This document shows positions 26,640 to 36,230 of a stretch of 64,000 nt of DNA, piece after piece. The position numbers were made by a program, and so were the translations under genes. The number at the start of each line of letters is the position of its first letter. The stretch's first letter is position 1. The stretch is from a bacterium. Lineage in GTDB: Bacteria > Myxococcota > UBA727 > JAUIJE01. Location of the stretch: the NCBI GenBank assembly GCA_030431455.1, contig JAUIJE010000001.1, positions 806,001-870,000 on the forward strand, in the 5' to 3' direction. The notes below the pieces were generated by a model. It worked only from the letters and a program-made list of their open reading frames with translations. It was not told where the DNA came from and did no database searches.

Positions 26640-27725
26640 ATGAAAGGTGCGATCGCGACCGTGTCACTCCTCGTGGTGGCCGGCCTGGTGGTGTTCTTTG
26701 TCCTCGAGGGGCGGTTCATGCTCGAAGGGGGTCGCGCGCCCTGGGCGGTGATCAACAACGACGTTGCGGTGTTGAAAGAGGCGCTGCAAAAGGGCGTGTC
26801 CGACGAGGAGCGGCACAAGGCCTTCGGCCGGGCGGTGGGGCGCGGCAACCTTGAGGCGATGGACCTGTTGCTCGACGCCGGGGCCGACGTCAACCAGCGG
26901 CCGTCGCCGCAAAGTCCCTGCACGCTTTTTGCCACGCTGCGCTTTGGCCGCCCCGCGGTGGCCAAGGCCCTGCTGCAGCGCGGCGCGGACCCGAGCCGGT
27001 GCGACGAGCCGGCGGCCGCGCTCATGGACAATGCGCTGCGCTACGGGCGCGGGGACGCCCCCCAGCAGGACCTGGTGTTCATCCTGAGCAAGCTCTACAA
27101 ACCGGGGACGGATCTGACCGAGGTCAAGGCCCTCGCGGCCAAGCACAAGCTCGACCAGGTCGCGGCCTGGCTCGAACACCCCGAGCAAGCGGTCGCGGCG
27201 GTGGACAACAACATTGCGCTGTTGCCCAAGGGCGAGCCCGGCTCCGTCGACCAGGACGACCTGCGCGCGCTGTGCGAAGAGGGCACCGCGGTGGCGACCG
27301 CGGCCCCGTACAAGAAACAAGCGGAGGTCGCGTCACCGATGTACTTCTTCGAGCGCCGGTTCGAGACCTGGCGCTGGCCGGGGGTGGGCGGACCCGGGCA
27401 GCCGCAGCTCCCGACGTGGTGGTTCTCGTTTCAAGAAAAGGCCGACACCCAGCTCGTGGCCTGCGTCGACGCGGTGGACAAAAAGCGCGTCAAGGAATGT
27501 CACTACAAAGGGCCGGGCGGGGGCATCAGCGTCTACGACGCGACCTGGACGGTGACGGTCAAAGAGGCCCGAACCGGCCGCGTGGTCGTCGAGAAGAGCT
27601 TCCCGATGCAGGCCTCGCGACAATGTGACGTGATCAAGTTCGGCAAGGACCAGGAGGGGCAGTTCCCGGACTACGGGGCCAAGCTCCAGGACGTGATGGC
27701 CGCGCTCGTGGGCGGGCCGCGCTGA
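26640..27725 (+). CDS. Membrane-anchored ankyrin-repeat protein
   Basis: A 361-residue protein with one N-terminal transmembrane helix (residues 5-22, uncleaved-looking) followed by ankyrin repeats: [21 protein letters not shown] and [19 protein letters not shown] are clear units. The C-terminal 150 residues form an unrecognised beta-rich domain with four Cys and many Trp ([18 protein letters not shown]). GGGAGGT precedes ATG 26640, which is preferred over an upstream GTG 26604. Ankyrin repeats mediate protein contacts; the domain probably lies in the periplasm. It is 57 bp after the MYXO-CTERM gene and may share its transcript. Confidence 0.82.
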   Translation: MKGAIATVSLLVVAGLVVFFVLEGRFMLEGGRAPWAVINNDVAVLKEALQKGVSDEERHKAFGRAVGRGNLEAMDLLLDAGADVNQRPSPQSPCTLFATLRFGRPAVAKALLQRGADPSRCDEPAAALMDNALRYGRGDAPQQDLVFILSKLYKPGTDLTEVKALAAKHKLDQVAAWLEHPEQAVAAVDNNIALLPKGEPGSVDQDDLRALCEEGTAVATAAPYKKQAEVASPMYFFERRFETWRWPGVGGPGQPQLPTWWFSFQEKADTQLVACVDAVDKKRVKECHYKGPGGGISVYDATWTVTVKEARTGRVVVEKSFPMQASRQCDVIKFGKDQEGQFPDYGAKLQDVMAALVGGPR

Positions 27726-27795
27726 ACCCGGGCGCGGCTCCGCGCGTGGGGGGGCGGCGTTGCCGCGGGGTTGCGCCGGTGCCATACCACGCGGC

Positions 27796-28752
27796 ATGCC
27801 CGCCCCCGAAGTCACCGCGCCTGCGATCGATGTCGAAGGCCTCGTCTGCCGGTACGGTGACACCACCGTCGTCGACGGGGTCAGCTTCTCGGTCCATCCC
27901 GGCGAGCTCGTGTCTTTGCTCGGGCCCAACGGCGCGGGCAAGAGCACGACCATCTCCGTGATCTGTGGCCTGCTCGCCCCGGTGGCGGGGGACGCGCGCA
28001 TCCTCGGGCGCTCGGTGTTGTCCGACCCGCTGCACGCCCGGGCGCAGCTCGGCATCGTGCCGCAGGATCTCGCCCTCTACGAGGACCTGTCCGCCCGGGA
28101 AAACCTCACGTTCTGGGGGCGCATGGCGGGCCTGAGCGGCCGCCGCCTGCAAGGCCGCGTCGACGACGTGCTCGCCCTCATCGGTCTCGCCGACCGGAGC
28201 AAGGACAAGGTCGACACCTACTCGGGGGGCATGAAGCGGCGCCTCAACATCGGCGCTGCGCTCGTGCACGAGCCACGGGTGATCATCATGGACGAACCCA
28301 CCGTGGGCATCGACCCCCAGTCCCGCCGCCACATCCTCGACAGCGTGAAGGCCCTCAACCGCGAAGGGCAAGCGATCCTCTACACCACGCACCACATGGA
28401 GGAGGCCGAGGAGCTCTCGGATCGGGTCGTGATTCTCGACCACGGCAAGCTCATCGCGGCCGGCACCCGGGCGGAACTCGTGGCGCAAATCGGGGAGAAG
28501 ACGCGCCTGCGCTTCGTGGTGCCCGAGGCCCGGGACGAGGTGATGCGCGCGTGGGACGCTCTGGATGAGGTCGACAGCGTGACCGCGCACGACGACGAGG
28601 TGGTGCTCATCGTCGACGACGCCGACGCCGTTCTCCCTCGCGCGTTCGACGCGGTGGCGGCGACCTGTGCCCGGGTCAGCCACGTCAGCATCGAGCCGCC
28701 GGACCTCGAGGCGGTTTTTTTGCACTTGACCGGCCGCGGGTTGCGCGACTGA
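27796..28752 (+). CDS. ABC-2 exporter ATP-binding subunit
   Basis: A 318-residue ATPase of the DrrA/CcmA-type export family. Walker A is LGPNGAGKST, the signature is YSGGMKRRL, Walker B is VIIMDEPTVGIDP and the H-loop follows in TTHHMEEAEEL. The C-terminal 90 residues are the extra domain typical of drug or polysaccharide exporters. It is followed 1 bp later by two permease genes, so the trio forms one exporter. ATG 27796 gives the normal start. The substrate is unknown; neighbours give no clue. Confidence 0.93.
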   Translation: MPAPEVTAPAIDVEGLVCRYGDTTVVDGVSFSVHPGELVSLLGPNGAGKSTTISVICGLLAPVAGDARILGRSVLSDPLHARAQLGIVPQDLALYEDLSARENLTFWGRMAGLSGRRLQGRVDDVLALIGLADRSKDKVDTYSGGMKRRLNIGAALVHEPRVIIMDEPTVGIDPQSRRHILDSVKALNREGQAILYTTHHMEEAEELSDRVVILDHGKLIAAGTRAELVAQIGEKTRLRFVVPEARDEVMRAWDALDEVDSVTAHDDEVVLIVDDADAVLPRAFDAVAATCARVSHVSIEPPDLEAVFLHLTGRGLRD

Positions 28753-28753
28753 C

Positions 28754-29950
28754 ATGGGTGCGCTCGTTGCCCTCGCGGTCAAGGACCTCCGACGCTCGGT
28801 GCGGAGCCTGTTCCTCATGGGCATGGCGTTCGCGGCGCCGCTTGCGATTTGCGCCATCATCGCGGCCGCGTTCGCGGGCAGCGGGGGAGAAGATTTCGAG
28901 CCCGTTCGGGTCGCCCTCGTCGATGAGCGACCCGGCGATGACGAGACCCTGCGCGCGATGTGGGAGGACAAGGCGGTGGGCGCGGTTTTGGCCCCGACGC
29001 GGGCCGACACCCTCGAGGCCGGTCGGGCGTTGCTCGAGGACGAGACGGTGGAGGTGGTGGTCGTGCTCGATGCCCCCGAGGGCGGCGCGACCCGGGTGCG
29101 GCTCTACGCTGACGCGGCCGGCGCGGTCCGGCCACACGTGGCCGAGGCGGTGTTTGACGGCATGCTCGACGTGCAACACGGGGCCGTGGTCGTCGCCCAA
29201 GGCGCACCACCACAAGAGGCCGCGGGCCGGGTCGCGGGCTATTTCTCGTGGTTGTCGTCGACGTCCGCGGCCGATGTCCGGGCCCGGCTCGACGTGCAGC
29301 CCCCGGATCCGGCGGTGAAGAGCCGCAGCATGACCGAGCGCATGAAGGCGCGGGTGATCCTGGCCCAGCTGGTGTTTTTTGCGTTCTTTGGGGCCGCGTT
29401 CGCCGGTCAGACGCTGTTGCGCGAGGAGGAGGAGGGGACCTGGACCCGGCTGCGGGCCACGGCCCAGCCCCTGTGGGTGTTGCTCGCGGGCAAGGCGCTG
29501 TTTGTGGCCGTGTTCGTCTCGGTGCAGACGGTTGTGTTTCTCGTCGCCGCGCCCTGGCTGTTCGGCATCGACGTCGGGTCTGCGCCGGCCATGGGGCTTT
29601 CCGCCATCGGTCTGGTGTCGTGTACCACCGGGCTCGGCCTCGCGTTGGTGTCGCTCATCCGCACCAACAAACAGGGGGGGCCCCTCATCGGGGCGGCCAT
29701 GCCCCTGCTCGGGATGCTGGGGGGATTGTTCACCGCCGGGGTCGCCAACCTCCCGCCGGTGATGGAGGTGATCAGCCTCGCCACGCCCACGGGTTGGGCG
29801 TTCCGTGCGTTCGACCTGGCCAGCAGCGGCGCGCGTTTGGTGGCGGTGGCCACGACGACGGCGGTGTGCATCGGCATTGGGATCGGGTTGGCCACCTTTG
29901 CGCTTTGGCGGTTCCGCCGCCGCTATGCACCCATCGCGGGGGCCACATGA
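28754..29950 (+). CDS. ABC-2 type transporter permease
   Basis: A 398-residue permease with one N-terminal helix (residues 20-40), a large periplasmic domain of about 150 residues, and five or six helices in the C-terminal half, the usual ABC-2 NatB/YhfB-like layout. LREEEEGTWTRLRATAQP is the family-typical segment between helices. Its stop overlaps the start of the second permease (ATGA). It probably pairs with the next gene as a heterodimeric channel. Confidence 0.9.
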   Translation: MGALVALAVKDLRRSVRSLFLMGMAFAAPLAICAIIAAAFAGSGGEDFEPVRVALVDERPGDDETLRAMWEDKAVGAVLAPTRADTLEAGRALLEDETVEVVVVLDAPEGGATRVRLYADAAGAVRPHVAEAVFDGMLDVQHGAVVVAQGAPPQEAAGRVAGYFSWLSSTSAADVRARLDVQPPDPAVKSRSMTERMKARVILAQLVFFAFFGAAFAGQTLLREEEEGTWTRLRATAQPLWVLLAGKALFVAVFVSVQTVVFLVAAPWLFGIDVGSAPAMGLSAIGLVSCTTGLGLALVSLIRTNKQGGPLIGAAMPLLGMLGGLFTAGVANLPPVMEVISLATPTGWAFRAFDLASSGARLVAVATTTAVCIGIGIGLATFALWRFRRRYAPIAGAT

Positions 29951-31104
29951 GCCGGGTGTGGGCGCTGGCGCGCAAAGACCTGGTGCAGGTGGTGCGGGAC
30001 AAGAAGATCGCGTTTGTCCTCGTGGTGATGCCCCTGGTGTTCACCGCCGCGTTCGGGACCGCGTTCGAGCGTGCCGACGAAGCGGTCGTGCCCCGCGTGC
30101 TGGTGTTGGCCGATGAGGCCTCGCGGGAGGTGGCGGCGGGTTTTCTCCGGTTGCTCGAAGACCCCGGCGGGCTCGACGTCGAGATCCTGGCCCCCAGCGC
30201 GCGGGAAAGCGCGATCGATGAGGTCAAGCGCAAGCAGGCGCAGGCGGTGGTGGTCTTGGCGCCCGCGTCGGCGTCGGCGTTGCGGCGCGCCGAGCGACCG
30301 TCCCTCGAGGTCATCGCCGACCAAGGCGACACCGAGGCGAGCCTCGCCCTGCGGCGCATCGAGGCCACGGTGTTTCGCGCCATCGTCGCGGCCCGCGCCG
30401 CTCCCGCCGGTCCCCTCGACGACGCGGTGGCCGCTTGGCAAGGGCGGGCCGCGGTCCAGCGGCTGGCGTTTGGCGTCGACGGGGACAAGCTCGTGCCCAG
30501 TGGCATGCGGCAAGCGTCGCCGGGCATTCTGATCCAGTTCGCGATCATGAGCCTGATCGGGTCGGCGGGCATTCTGTTCGCCGAGCGCAAGCAGGGGATG
30601 CTCGCGCGCCTGCTCGCGGGTTCGATGTCGCGATCCGCGATCATCGCCGGGCACGGCCTCGCCATGTTTGCGTTGGCGTTCGGCCAAATGCTGATTCTCG
30701 TCGTGGGGGGACAGGTCTTGTTCGGGGTCGAATACGCGCGGGCGCCGTTGGGCATTGTCATTGTGCTGGTGGCGTTCGGTCTTTTCTTGGCCGCGCTGGC
30801 CCTCTGCATCGGCGCGTTCGCCAAAAAAGAGGACCACGTGGTGCTGTTGTCGCTGGCCGCGATGTTTGCGCTCTCGGGGTTGGGCGGCGCCTGGGTGCCC
30901 CTCGACGTCATGGGCGACACCTTGAAGACGGTCGGGCACCTGTTGCCGTCGGCGTGGGCCCTCGACGGGTTGCAGAACATCGTCGTGCGGGGCCAGGGGG
31001 CCGCATCCACCCTGCGGCCGGCGGGGGTCGTGCTCTTGTGGGCCGTCGGGTTCGGCGCGCTCGCGGTGTGGCGGCTCGGGCGCAACACCGCGACCCGGGC
31101 CTGA
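29947..31104 (+). CDS. ABC-2 type transporter permease, second subunit
   Basis: A 385-residue permease with the same layout as the preceding one: an N-terminal helix, a periplasmic domain, then the conserved FAERKQGMLARLLAGSMSR segment and five further helices. The start codon ATG 29947 overlaps the preceding stop by four bases. With the ATPase this makes a two-permease exporter. No DUF or accessory periplasmic adaptor lies nearby. Confidence 0.9.
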   Translation: MSRVWALARKDLVQVVRDKKIAFVLVVMPLVFTAAFGTAFERADEAVVPRVLVLADEASREVAAGFLRLLEDPGGLDVEILAPSARESAIDEVKRKQAQAVVVLAPASASALRRAERPSLEVIADQGDTEASLALRRIEATVFRAIVAARAAPAGPLDDAVAAWQGRAAVQRLAFGVDGDKLVPSGMRQASPGILIQFAIMSLIGSAGILFAERKQGMLARLLAGSMSRSAIIAGHGLAMFALAFGQMLILVVGGQVLFGVEYARAPLGIVIVLVAFGLFLAALALCIGAFAKKEDHVVLLSLAAMFALSGLGGAWVPLDVMGDTLKTVGHLLPSAWALDGLQNIVVRGQGAASTLRPAGVVLLWAVGFGALAVWRLGRNTATRA

Positions 31105-31111
31105 GCGGCGA

Positions 31112-31145
31112 GACGCGCGGTCAGCGTCGCGGCCGGCCGCGCGTC
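31112..31145. terminator. Nine-pair inverted repeat between convergent genes
   Basis: GACGCGCGG and CCGCGCGTC form a perfect nine-pair stem between the exporter stop (31104) and the ffh stop (31144). It overlaps the last bases of ffh. No T-tract is present, so it would be a weak or factor-assisted terminator shared by both directions. Confidence 0.4.
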
Positions 31146-32736
31146 ACTTGCGCTTTTTGTTCTTCTTGCGCGCCTTTTGTTGGGCCTTGCGCTTGTCCTT
31201 TTTGGCCTTGGCGGCTTTGCCGCCGCCGCCGCCCCCCGCGCGCGTGGTCGAGTAGTAACCGGGCGGCGGGGCCAGGGGCCGTCCGCCTTGGGCCCCGAAG
31301 GGGTTCATGCCGCCGAACATCGCGCTCATGTCGCCGGGCATGCCCTGCATGCCTTTGGTGAGCTGGGCCATCTTGGCCATGTTCTTGAAGCCGGGGATGC
31401 GGCCGAGCATGTTGGGTTGCATCCCGATCATCTGCATCATCTGCTTCATCATCGAGAAGCGCTGCAAGAGCCCGTCGAGTTCTTGCACCGAGCGGCCCGA
31501 GCCATTGGCGATGCGGCGTTTGCGTGATTTCGACTCTTCCACAATCTTGGGATTGTGACGCTCCTCGGTGGTCATGGACTGGACCAGGGCCTCGAGCTTG
31601 ACGAACTCCCGGTCGTCGACCGACTGCCCCTCGGGGATCATGTCGCTCATCCCGGGGATCTTCTCGAGCAGGCTCGAGATCGACCCCATCTTCTTGATCA
31701 TCTTGAGCTGGTCGAGGAAGTCCTGCAGGGAAAACTTCCCCTGCAGCATGCGCATCGCGTCCTTCTCGGCCTTGTCTTGGTCGACGTGCTCCTCGAAGTC
31801 CTGCACCAGCGAGACGATGTCGCCCATGCCGAGGATGCGGCTGGCCAAGCCGTCGGGGCGGAACTCCTCGAGCTTGTCGAGTTGCTCCCCCATCCCGAGG
31901 AACTTGATCGGCTGCCCGGTGATTTCTTTGATCGACAGCGCCGCCCCACCGCGGGCGTCACCGTCGAGCTTGGTCATGATGAAGCCGTCGATGCTCAGGC
32001 GCTGATCGAACTCCATCGCGGTCCGCACCGCGTCCTGCCCCATCATCGCGTCGGCGACGAGGAAGATGTTGTCCGGCTTGGTGTGGGTCTTGATCGCCTC
32101 GAGCTCTTCCATGAGCGCGTCGTCGATGGAGAGGCGGCCGGCGGTGTCGAAGATGACCACATCGCACTGCATCTCTTTGGCTTTTTGATGCGCGCGTTTG
32201 CAGAGCTCGGGCGGGGCCACGCCGTCTTCGGTGTAGACCTTACAGCCGAGTTGGTTGCCGAGGACCTTGAGCTGCTCGATGGCGGCGGGGCGGTAGATGT
32301 CGGCGGCCACGAGGAGCGGGCGGTGATTTTTTTTCTGGAGGTAGGCAGCGAGCTTGCCCGTGGTCGTCGTCTTCCCGGTCCCTTGCAGGCCGACCATCAT
32401 GATCGAACCCACCGGCTTGGACAGGCGAATCGACGTGTCCACCGGGCCCATCAGGGCCTCGAGCTCGTCGTAACAAATCTTGATGAAGTGGTCGGCGGGA
32501 CCGACCTTGAGCTTCTGGCCTTGTTTGTCCTTGCCCGCCACCGCGCGGGTCGCGCCGAGGGCCTTTTCCTTCACCCGGGCGAGGAACCCTTTGACCACCG
32601 AGAACTCGACGTCGGCCTCGAGCAACGCGAGGCGCACCTCGCGGAGGGCCTCCTCGGTGTTCTTTTCGGTGAGTTCGCTTTGGCCCGACAGGTAGTTGCG
32701 GGCGCTCTTAAAGCCTTTGGAAACGGTCTCGAGCAT
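31144..32736 (-). CDS. ffh: Signal recognition particle protein Ffh
   Basis: A 530-residue SRP54 GTPase that, with the SRP RNA, delivers nascent membrane proteins to FtsY. The N domain is helical; the G domain shows GLQGTGKTTTTGKL, DTAGRLSIDD and TKLDGDARGG. The Met-rich M domain (FSMMKQMMQMIGMQPNM) includes the RNA-binding SKSRKRRIANGSG stretch. The C-terminal tail is long, with a Gly/Pro run and then a strongly Lys/Arg-rich end, extending past the usual length of about 450. SRP RNA was not seen in the window. Confidence 0.97.
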   Translation of the reverse strand: MLETVSKGFKSARNYLSGQSELTEKNTEEALREVRLALLEADVEFSVVKGFLARVKEKALGATRAVAGKDKQGQKLKVGPADHFIKICYDELEALMGPVDTSIRLSKPVGSIMMVGLQGTGKTTTTGKLAAYLQKKNHRPLLVAADIYRPAAIEQLKVLGNQLGCKVYTEDGVAPPELCKRAHQKAKEMQCDVVIFDTAGRLSIDDALMEELEAIKTHTKPDNIFLVADAMMGQDAVRTAMEFDQRLSIDGFIMTKLDGDARGGAALSIKEITGQPIKFLGMGEQLDKLEEFRPDGLASRILGMGDIVSLVQDFEEHVDQDKAEKDAMRMLQGKFSLQDFLDQLKMIKKMGSISSLLEKIPGMSDMIPEGQSVDDREFVKLEALVQSMTTEERHNPKIVEESKSRKRRIANGSGRSVQELDGLLQRFSMMKQMMQMIGMQPNMLGRIPGFKNMAKMAQLTKGMQGMPGDMSAMFGGMNPFGAQGGRPLAPPPGYYSTTRAGGGGGGKAAKAKKDKRKAQQKARKKNKKRK

Positions 32737-32799
32737 GGTCTTGGTCCCTTACGTCAACACGCGCGACGTAACGTCTTTTGTCCGCTGACAAAAGGGGCC

Positions 32800-35049
32800 T
32801 CAGTCGGCGGGCGCGACGAGGGCGGCCACCGCGTAGACGCCGGCCGCGAGCACGCCCATGCCCGCGAGGCCGAGCCAGGGGCTGAGCGCGGCGAACAGCG
32901 CCGAGGCGAACACCGCGAGCACCGCGTTGACCGCATAGAGCCAGGCCGAGCTGCCGGGCCCGAAGTGTCGCTGCACCTGGGCCACCAGGGCGGGAAAGGG
33001 CAGCCCGAGGGGAAGCGCGACGAGCGCGGCGGTGGCCCCGGTGAGCAAAAGCCGCGCGGGCAGGCCCCAGGTGAGCGCGCCGAGGGCGGTGAGCGCCGGC
33101 GGCAAAAAGGTGCCCGCGGAGAGCGCGATCGCGGAGATGGCGAGCACCCGGCGCGCGCTCAAGCGATGGTCGCTGAACCACACCGCGAGCCCGCCGGCCC
33201 CGAGCAACATGCCGCCCACCACCGCGCCGAAGGCGAGCAGGGGGCGGGCGCAGATGAGCGAAAAGCGCTGGGCGAGCGAGAGCTCGGCGAACATGAAGCC
33301 GAGGCCGAGCAGGGCCGCGGCGAGCAGCGGCTGCAGACCCGGGCGGCGGGACTGTCGACGGAAAAAGAGCGGGAGCACGAGCACGAGGAGCGCGGCCAGC
33401 GACGCGATGATGCCCACCGTGAGCACCGCGCGCTCGACGAGGGCGGGGCCTTCGATGCGCAAACGCGTCGAAGCGTTCTGCGTGTAGTCCTCGGCGAAGC
33501 GGTGAAAAAACGGCCGGTCGTCGGTGGGCATCGGCCCGTCGTAGTCGGTGGGCAAGGGGATGACGCGGGTGTGGTCGGGCAGGGGCAATGCTTGTGCATC
33601 GACCGGGCGGGCGAAGACGAGCAGGCCCGAAAAAAACGCATCGTCGGGTTCGGCCAGGACCGCGACCAGGTGGCGGTCGACCTCGTCCGCGGGCACGCCC
33701 TTGCGCAACAGCGCGTCGCGGCTGAGCGCGGTGAGCAACGAGAGTTGGCCCTTGGGCCGGGTGAAATACAGCACGCCGCCGTCGTCAAGATGGGACAAGA
33801 ACGTGTCCATGGCTTCGGCGGTGAGCAAAAAGTCTTCGCTCAGCCGAAGCGCGCCCGAGGCGAGCGCGGCGTTGGTGATGGTGTGCACCGCCACAATGTG
33901 GCTGTACTTTTTCTCGGTGCGTTCCAAAAAGGCGCGCGCCTCCATGTGGTGGAACGCGACCCGTTTGTCCTCGTACACCCGCTTGCCGCCCATGAGCGCG
34001 GGGTGGGGCACGATCGCGGCGATGCCGGACAAGATCTCCACCGCGTCGACGCTGGGCGCGCCGTGCGACAGCGCCCGGGCCACTTCGTACCCGGCCCCGC
34101 TGCCCACGATGAGCACCGGGCCCTGCGGCGCTTTTACCAAAAACGCGGCCGACGCCTGATCGCGCGGGGGCGGGCCCGACACCGGGAACACCGGCGCGCG
34201 GGTCATGGCCGCTCCGAGGTCGATCATCACCCGGGGCGCGGGCCGCGCGGGAATCACGTCGACGCGCCCGTCCGCGCGGTCCTCGGTGGTGAGCGCGCCC
34301 TGGGCTTCGAGTTTGTCGAGGACATCGGTCGCGTGTTCGCGCCCGATGCGCTTTTCCTGCGTGGCCTGGGGCATCAGGGTCGCGCCGGCCACACACAAGG
34401 CCAAATACGATGTGGCCACGACGAGCAAAGCCACCCGCCAGCGCCGCCGGGCGGTGAACAACATGGTGCCGAGGGCCCCGCACAGCCCCGCGAGCAGCCC
34501 GGCGCCGACAGGCCCGAACCAGTCGAGCACAAACACGGCCAAAAACGCGCCCGCCGCGCCCCCGAGGAGGTCAGCCCCGTAAATGCGCTGCACGCTGTCC
34601 TGCGCGCGCTCGAGCATGGCCGAGAGCGCGGCCCCGAGACCCGCGAACGGCACCGCAAACGCGACGAGGGCGAGCACAAACGTGAGCGTGGCGGACAGGG
34701 ACTGTCCGACGAGCAACGGTTCGAGACCGATGCGCAGGGCGACCACCAGCGACAGCGGCGCGCCCACTGTGACAAGCACCCCGCCGGCGAAGGTCGCGCG
34801 GGTCGTCTGCGCCCACGACGGGCGGAGCGCGAACACCGTGCCCGCGACCCCACCGCCGAGCATCGCCGAGCTGAGCGCGACGAAGGCGAAGGGCGGCCAC
34901 GTCACCTGCGCCACTGCGCGCATCAGCGACAGCTCACACAAAAACACCGCGAACGACACCAGGCCGAGGCCCAGCACCGCGCGGGGATGTTCTGTTCGGT
35001 TGTCGCCTACGATGAGCAAGCCTCGCCTTGATGCTAGAACCGACCGCAT
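32800..35049 (-). CDS. Multi-pass membrane protein with spermidine synthase-like domain
   Basis: A 749-residue protein: about seven hydrophobic helices in residues 25-210, a soluble domain to about 510, then about six or seven more helices. The soluble domain has VLIVGSGAGYEVARAL and DAVEILSGI, the SAM-binding-type motif I and acidic motif II of aminopropyltransferases, and DDGGVLYFTRPK, as in membrane-fused spermine/spermidine synthase homologues common in Myxococcota. Key donor-site acidic residues are uncertain, so it may not make polyamines. ATG 35049 is the most likely start; reading further upstream would translate the tandem repeats. Confidence 0.8.
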   Translation of the reverse strand: MRSVLASRRGLLIVGDNRTEHPRAVLGLGLVSFAVFLCELSLMRAVAQVTWPPFAFVALSSAMLGGGVAGTVFALRPSWAQTTRATFAGGVLVTVGAPLSLVVALRIGLEPLLVGQSLSATLTFVLALVAFAVPFAGLGAALSAMLERAQDSVQRIYGADLLGGAAGAFLAVFVLDWFGPVGAGLLAGLCGALGTMLFTARRRWRVALLVVATSYLALCVAGATLMPQATQEKRIGREHATDVLDKLEAQGALTTEDRADGRVDVIPARPAPRVMIDLGAAMTRAPVFPVSGPPPRDQASAAFLVKAPQGPVLIVGSGAGYEVARALSHGAPSVDAVEILSGIAAIVPHPALMGGKRVYEDKRVAFHHMEARAFLERTEKKYSHIVAVHTITNAALASGALRLSEDFLLTAEAMDTFLSHLDDGGVLYFTRPKGQLSLLTALSRDALLRKGVPADEVDRHLVAVLAEPDDAFFSGLLVFARPVDAQALPLPDHTRVIPLPTDYDGPMPTDDRPFFHRFAEDYTQNASTRLRIEGPALVERAVLTVGIIASLAALLVLVLPLFFRRQSRRPGLQPLLAAALLGLGFMFAELSLAQRFSLICARPLLAFGAVVGGMLLGAGGLAVWFSDHRLSARRVLAISAIALSAGTFLPPALTALGALTWGLPARLLLTGATAALVALPLGLPFPALVAQVQRHFGPGSSAWLYAVNAVLAVFASALFAALSPWLGLAGMGVLAAGVYAVAALVAPAD

Positions 35050-35226
35050 GATCGGCCAGGCCCCGGATAAACGACAGTTTTCGCCAGTTTGTGCCCGAAC
35101 GGATCTGCGGGGACGCAACTGGGCCGGCGCGGTTCCGGAATACAAGAAGACGCGTCCGACAACCGAAGCTGCACTGGCTGCGGCACGAGGAAGGCTTACC
35201 CTCGTGTGGTGGTGGGGGTGGGATCC

Positions 35227-35655
35227 AAATCCCACCCAACTGAGGGCGGGCCTGCGTGAAAATTCCGCCGCCTCGCGGACGCGGGGGTGGGCTCCCCTAG
35301 GAGACGCCTGGCGGCGCTCCCCGGGGAGCTTGCGGTTTGCTTCGCAAACCTGGGATGCAAATCCCACCCAACTGAGGGCGGGCCTGCGTGAAAAAAAGGC
35401 CGCCGCTTCGCGGACGCGGGGGTGGGCTCCCCCAGGAGACGCCTGGCGGCGCTCCCCGGGGAGCTTGCGGTTTGCTTCGCAAACCTGGGATGCAAATCCC
35501 ACCCAACTGAGGGCGGGCTTGCGTGAAAATTCCGCCGCTTTGCGGACGCGGGGGTGGGCTCCCCCAGGAGACGCCTGGCGGCGCTCCCCGGGGAGCTTGC
35601 GGTTTGCTTCGCAAACCTGGGATGCAAATCCCACCCAACTGAGGGCGGGCCTGCG
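35227..35655. repeat. Tandem array of three 132-135 bp repeats plus a partial fourth
   Basis: Units begin at 35227, 35359, 35494 and 35626 (first base of aaatccc), with lengths 132, 135 and 132 and a truncated last copy ending near 35655. Copies differ at only a few bases. Each unit contains several perfect short hairpins: TGGGAT-GCAA-ATCCCA, GGTTTGC-TTC-GCAAACC and the 14-base palindrome GCTCCCCGGGGAGC. The array sits in the 635 bp divergent gap between two genes (35049 and 35685). All unit lengths are multiples of three, so long open frames run through it on both strands, but these look incidental. The rest of this gap (35050-35226) shows nothing recognisable. Confidence 0.95.
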
Positions 35656-35684
35656 CCGCGAAGGGCGCCACATGGAGGTGAGCG

Positions 35685-36230
35685 GTGCCGTTTGACCGAC
35701 GACGGGTCCTGCTGTCGGGAGCGGCGACGCTCCTGGCTCCCGCGTGCAAAAAAGAGGAAAAGCCCGCCGTCGACGACGCGCCCCCGCCGGACCAGGCGAG
35801 CGGGCGCAAGGGGGTCGAGGTCGCGCTCGTCTCCGCGGCGCGGCGCATCCTGCCCAGCGACGGCAACGGGCCCGGGGCCCAGGAAGCGGGCGTGGGCGCC
35901 TACGTCGTCGGGCTGCTCGACGACCCGGCCGCGGCCCAGCTCAAGAGCATCTTGATGAAGGGCGGGGACTTTTTGCACCGGGCGGCGAAAAATCGCGGGG
36001 CGAAGACCTTCGCGGACCTCGACGCCGCGGCCCAGGACCAGGTCCTGCAGGACCTGCTCGACGGCAAAATGCGGCCCAACCGGTTTTCCGGGCCGCGCTT
36101 TGTGCAGGTGCTGACCGCGGTCTGTCTCGAGGGGTACCTGTGCGATCCCCGTCGTGGCGGCAACAAAGACAAGGTCGCGTGGACCTGGCTCGGCTACGAC
36201 CCCAAAGGACGCGGAGCGGTCTATGAATGA
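35685..36230 (+). CDS. Gluconate 2-dehydrogenase subunit 3-like Tat lipoprotein
   Basis: A 181-residue exported protein: leader DRRRVLLSGAATLLAPAC (twin arginine, lipobox Cys 21), a Lys/Pro/Asp linker, and a helical domain resembling the small gamma subunit of membrane-bound gluconate 2-dehydrogenase-type enzymes (VSAARRILPSDGNGPGAQEAGV, FVQVLTAVCLEGYLCDPRRGGN). Such subunits escort the partner oxidoreductase through the Tat system. GTG 35685 is the start because GGAGGT lies six bases upstream. It overlaps the next gene by 8 bp. The tandem repeats end 30 bp upstream of its start. Confidence 0.86.
   Translation: MPFDRRRVLLSGAATLLAPACKKEEKPAVDDAPPPDQASGRKGVEVALVSAARRILPSDGNGPGAQEAGVGAYVVGLLDDPAAAQLKSILMKGGDFLHRAAKNRGAKTFADLDAAAQDQVLQDLLDGKMRPNRFSGPRFVQVLTAVCLEGYLCDPRRGGNKDKVAWTWLGYDPKGRGAVYE

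Noticed and set aside
31555-35031. A 1158-residue plus-strand reading frame
   Set aside because: It runs antisense to ffh and the membrane synthase, is dominated by Arg, His, Gly and Glu with no domain, and exists only because of the high third-position GC of the real genes.
35227-35655. CRISPR array
   Set aside because: The repeats are directly adjacent, long (132 bp or more) and have no unique spacers; no cas genes are present.
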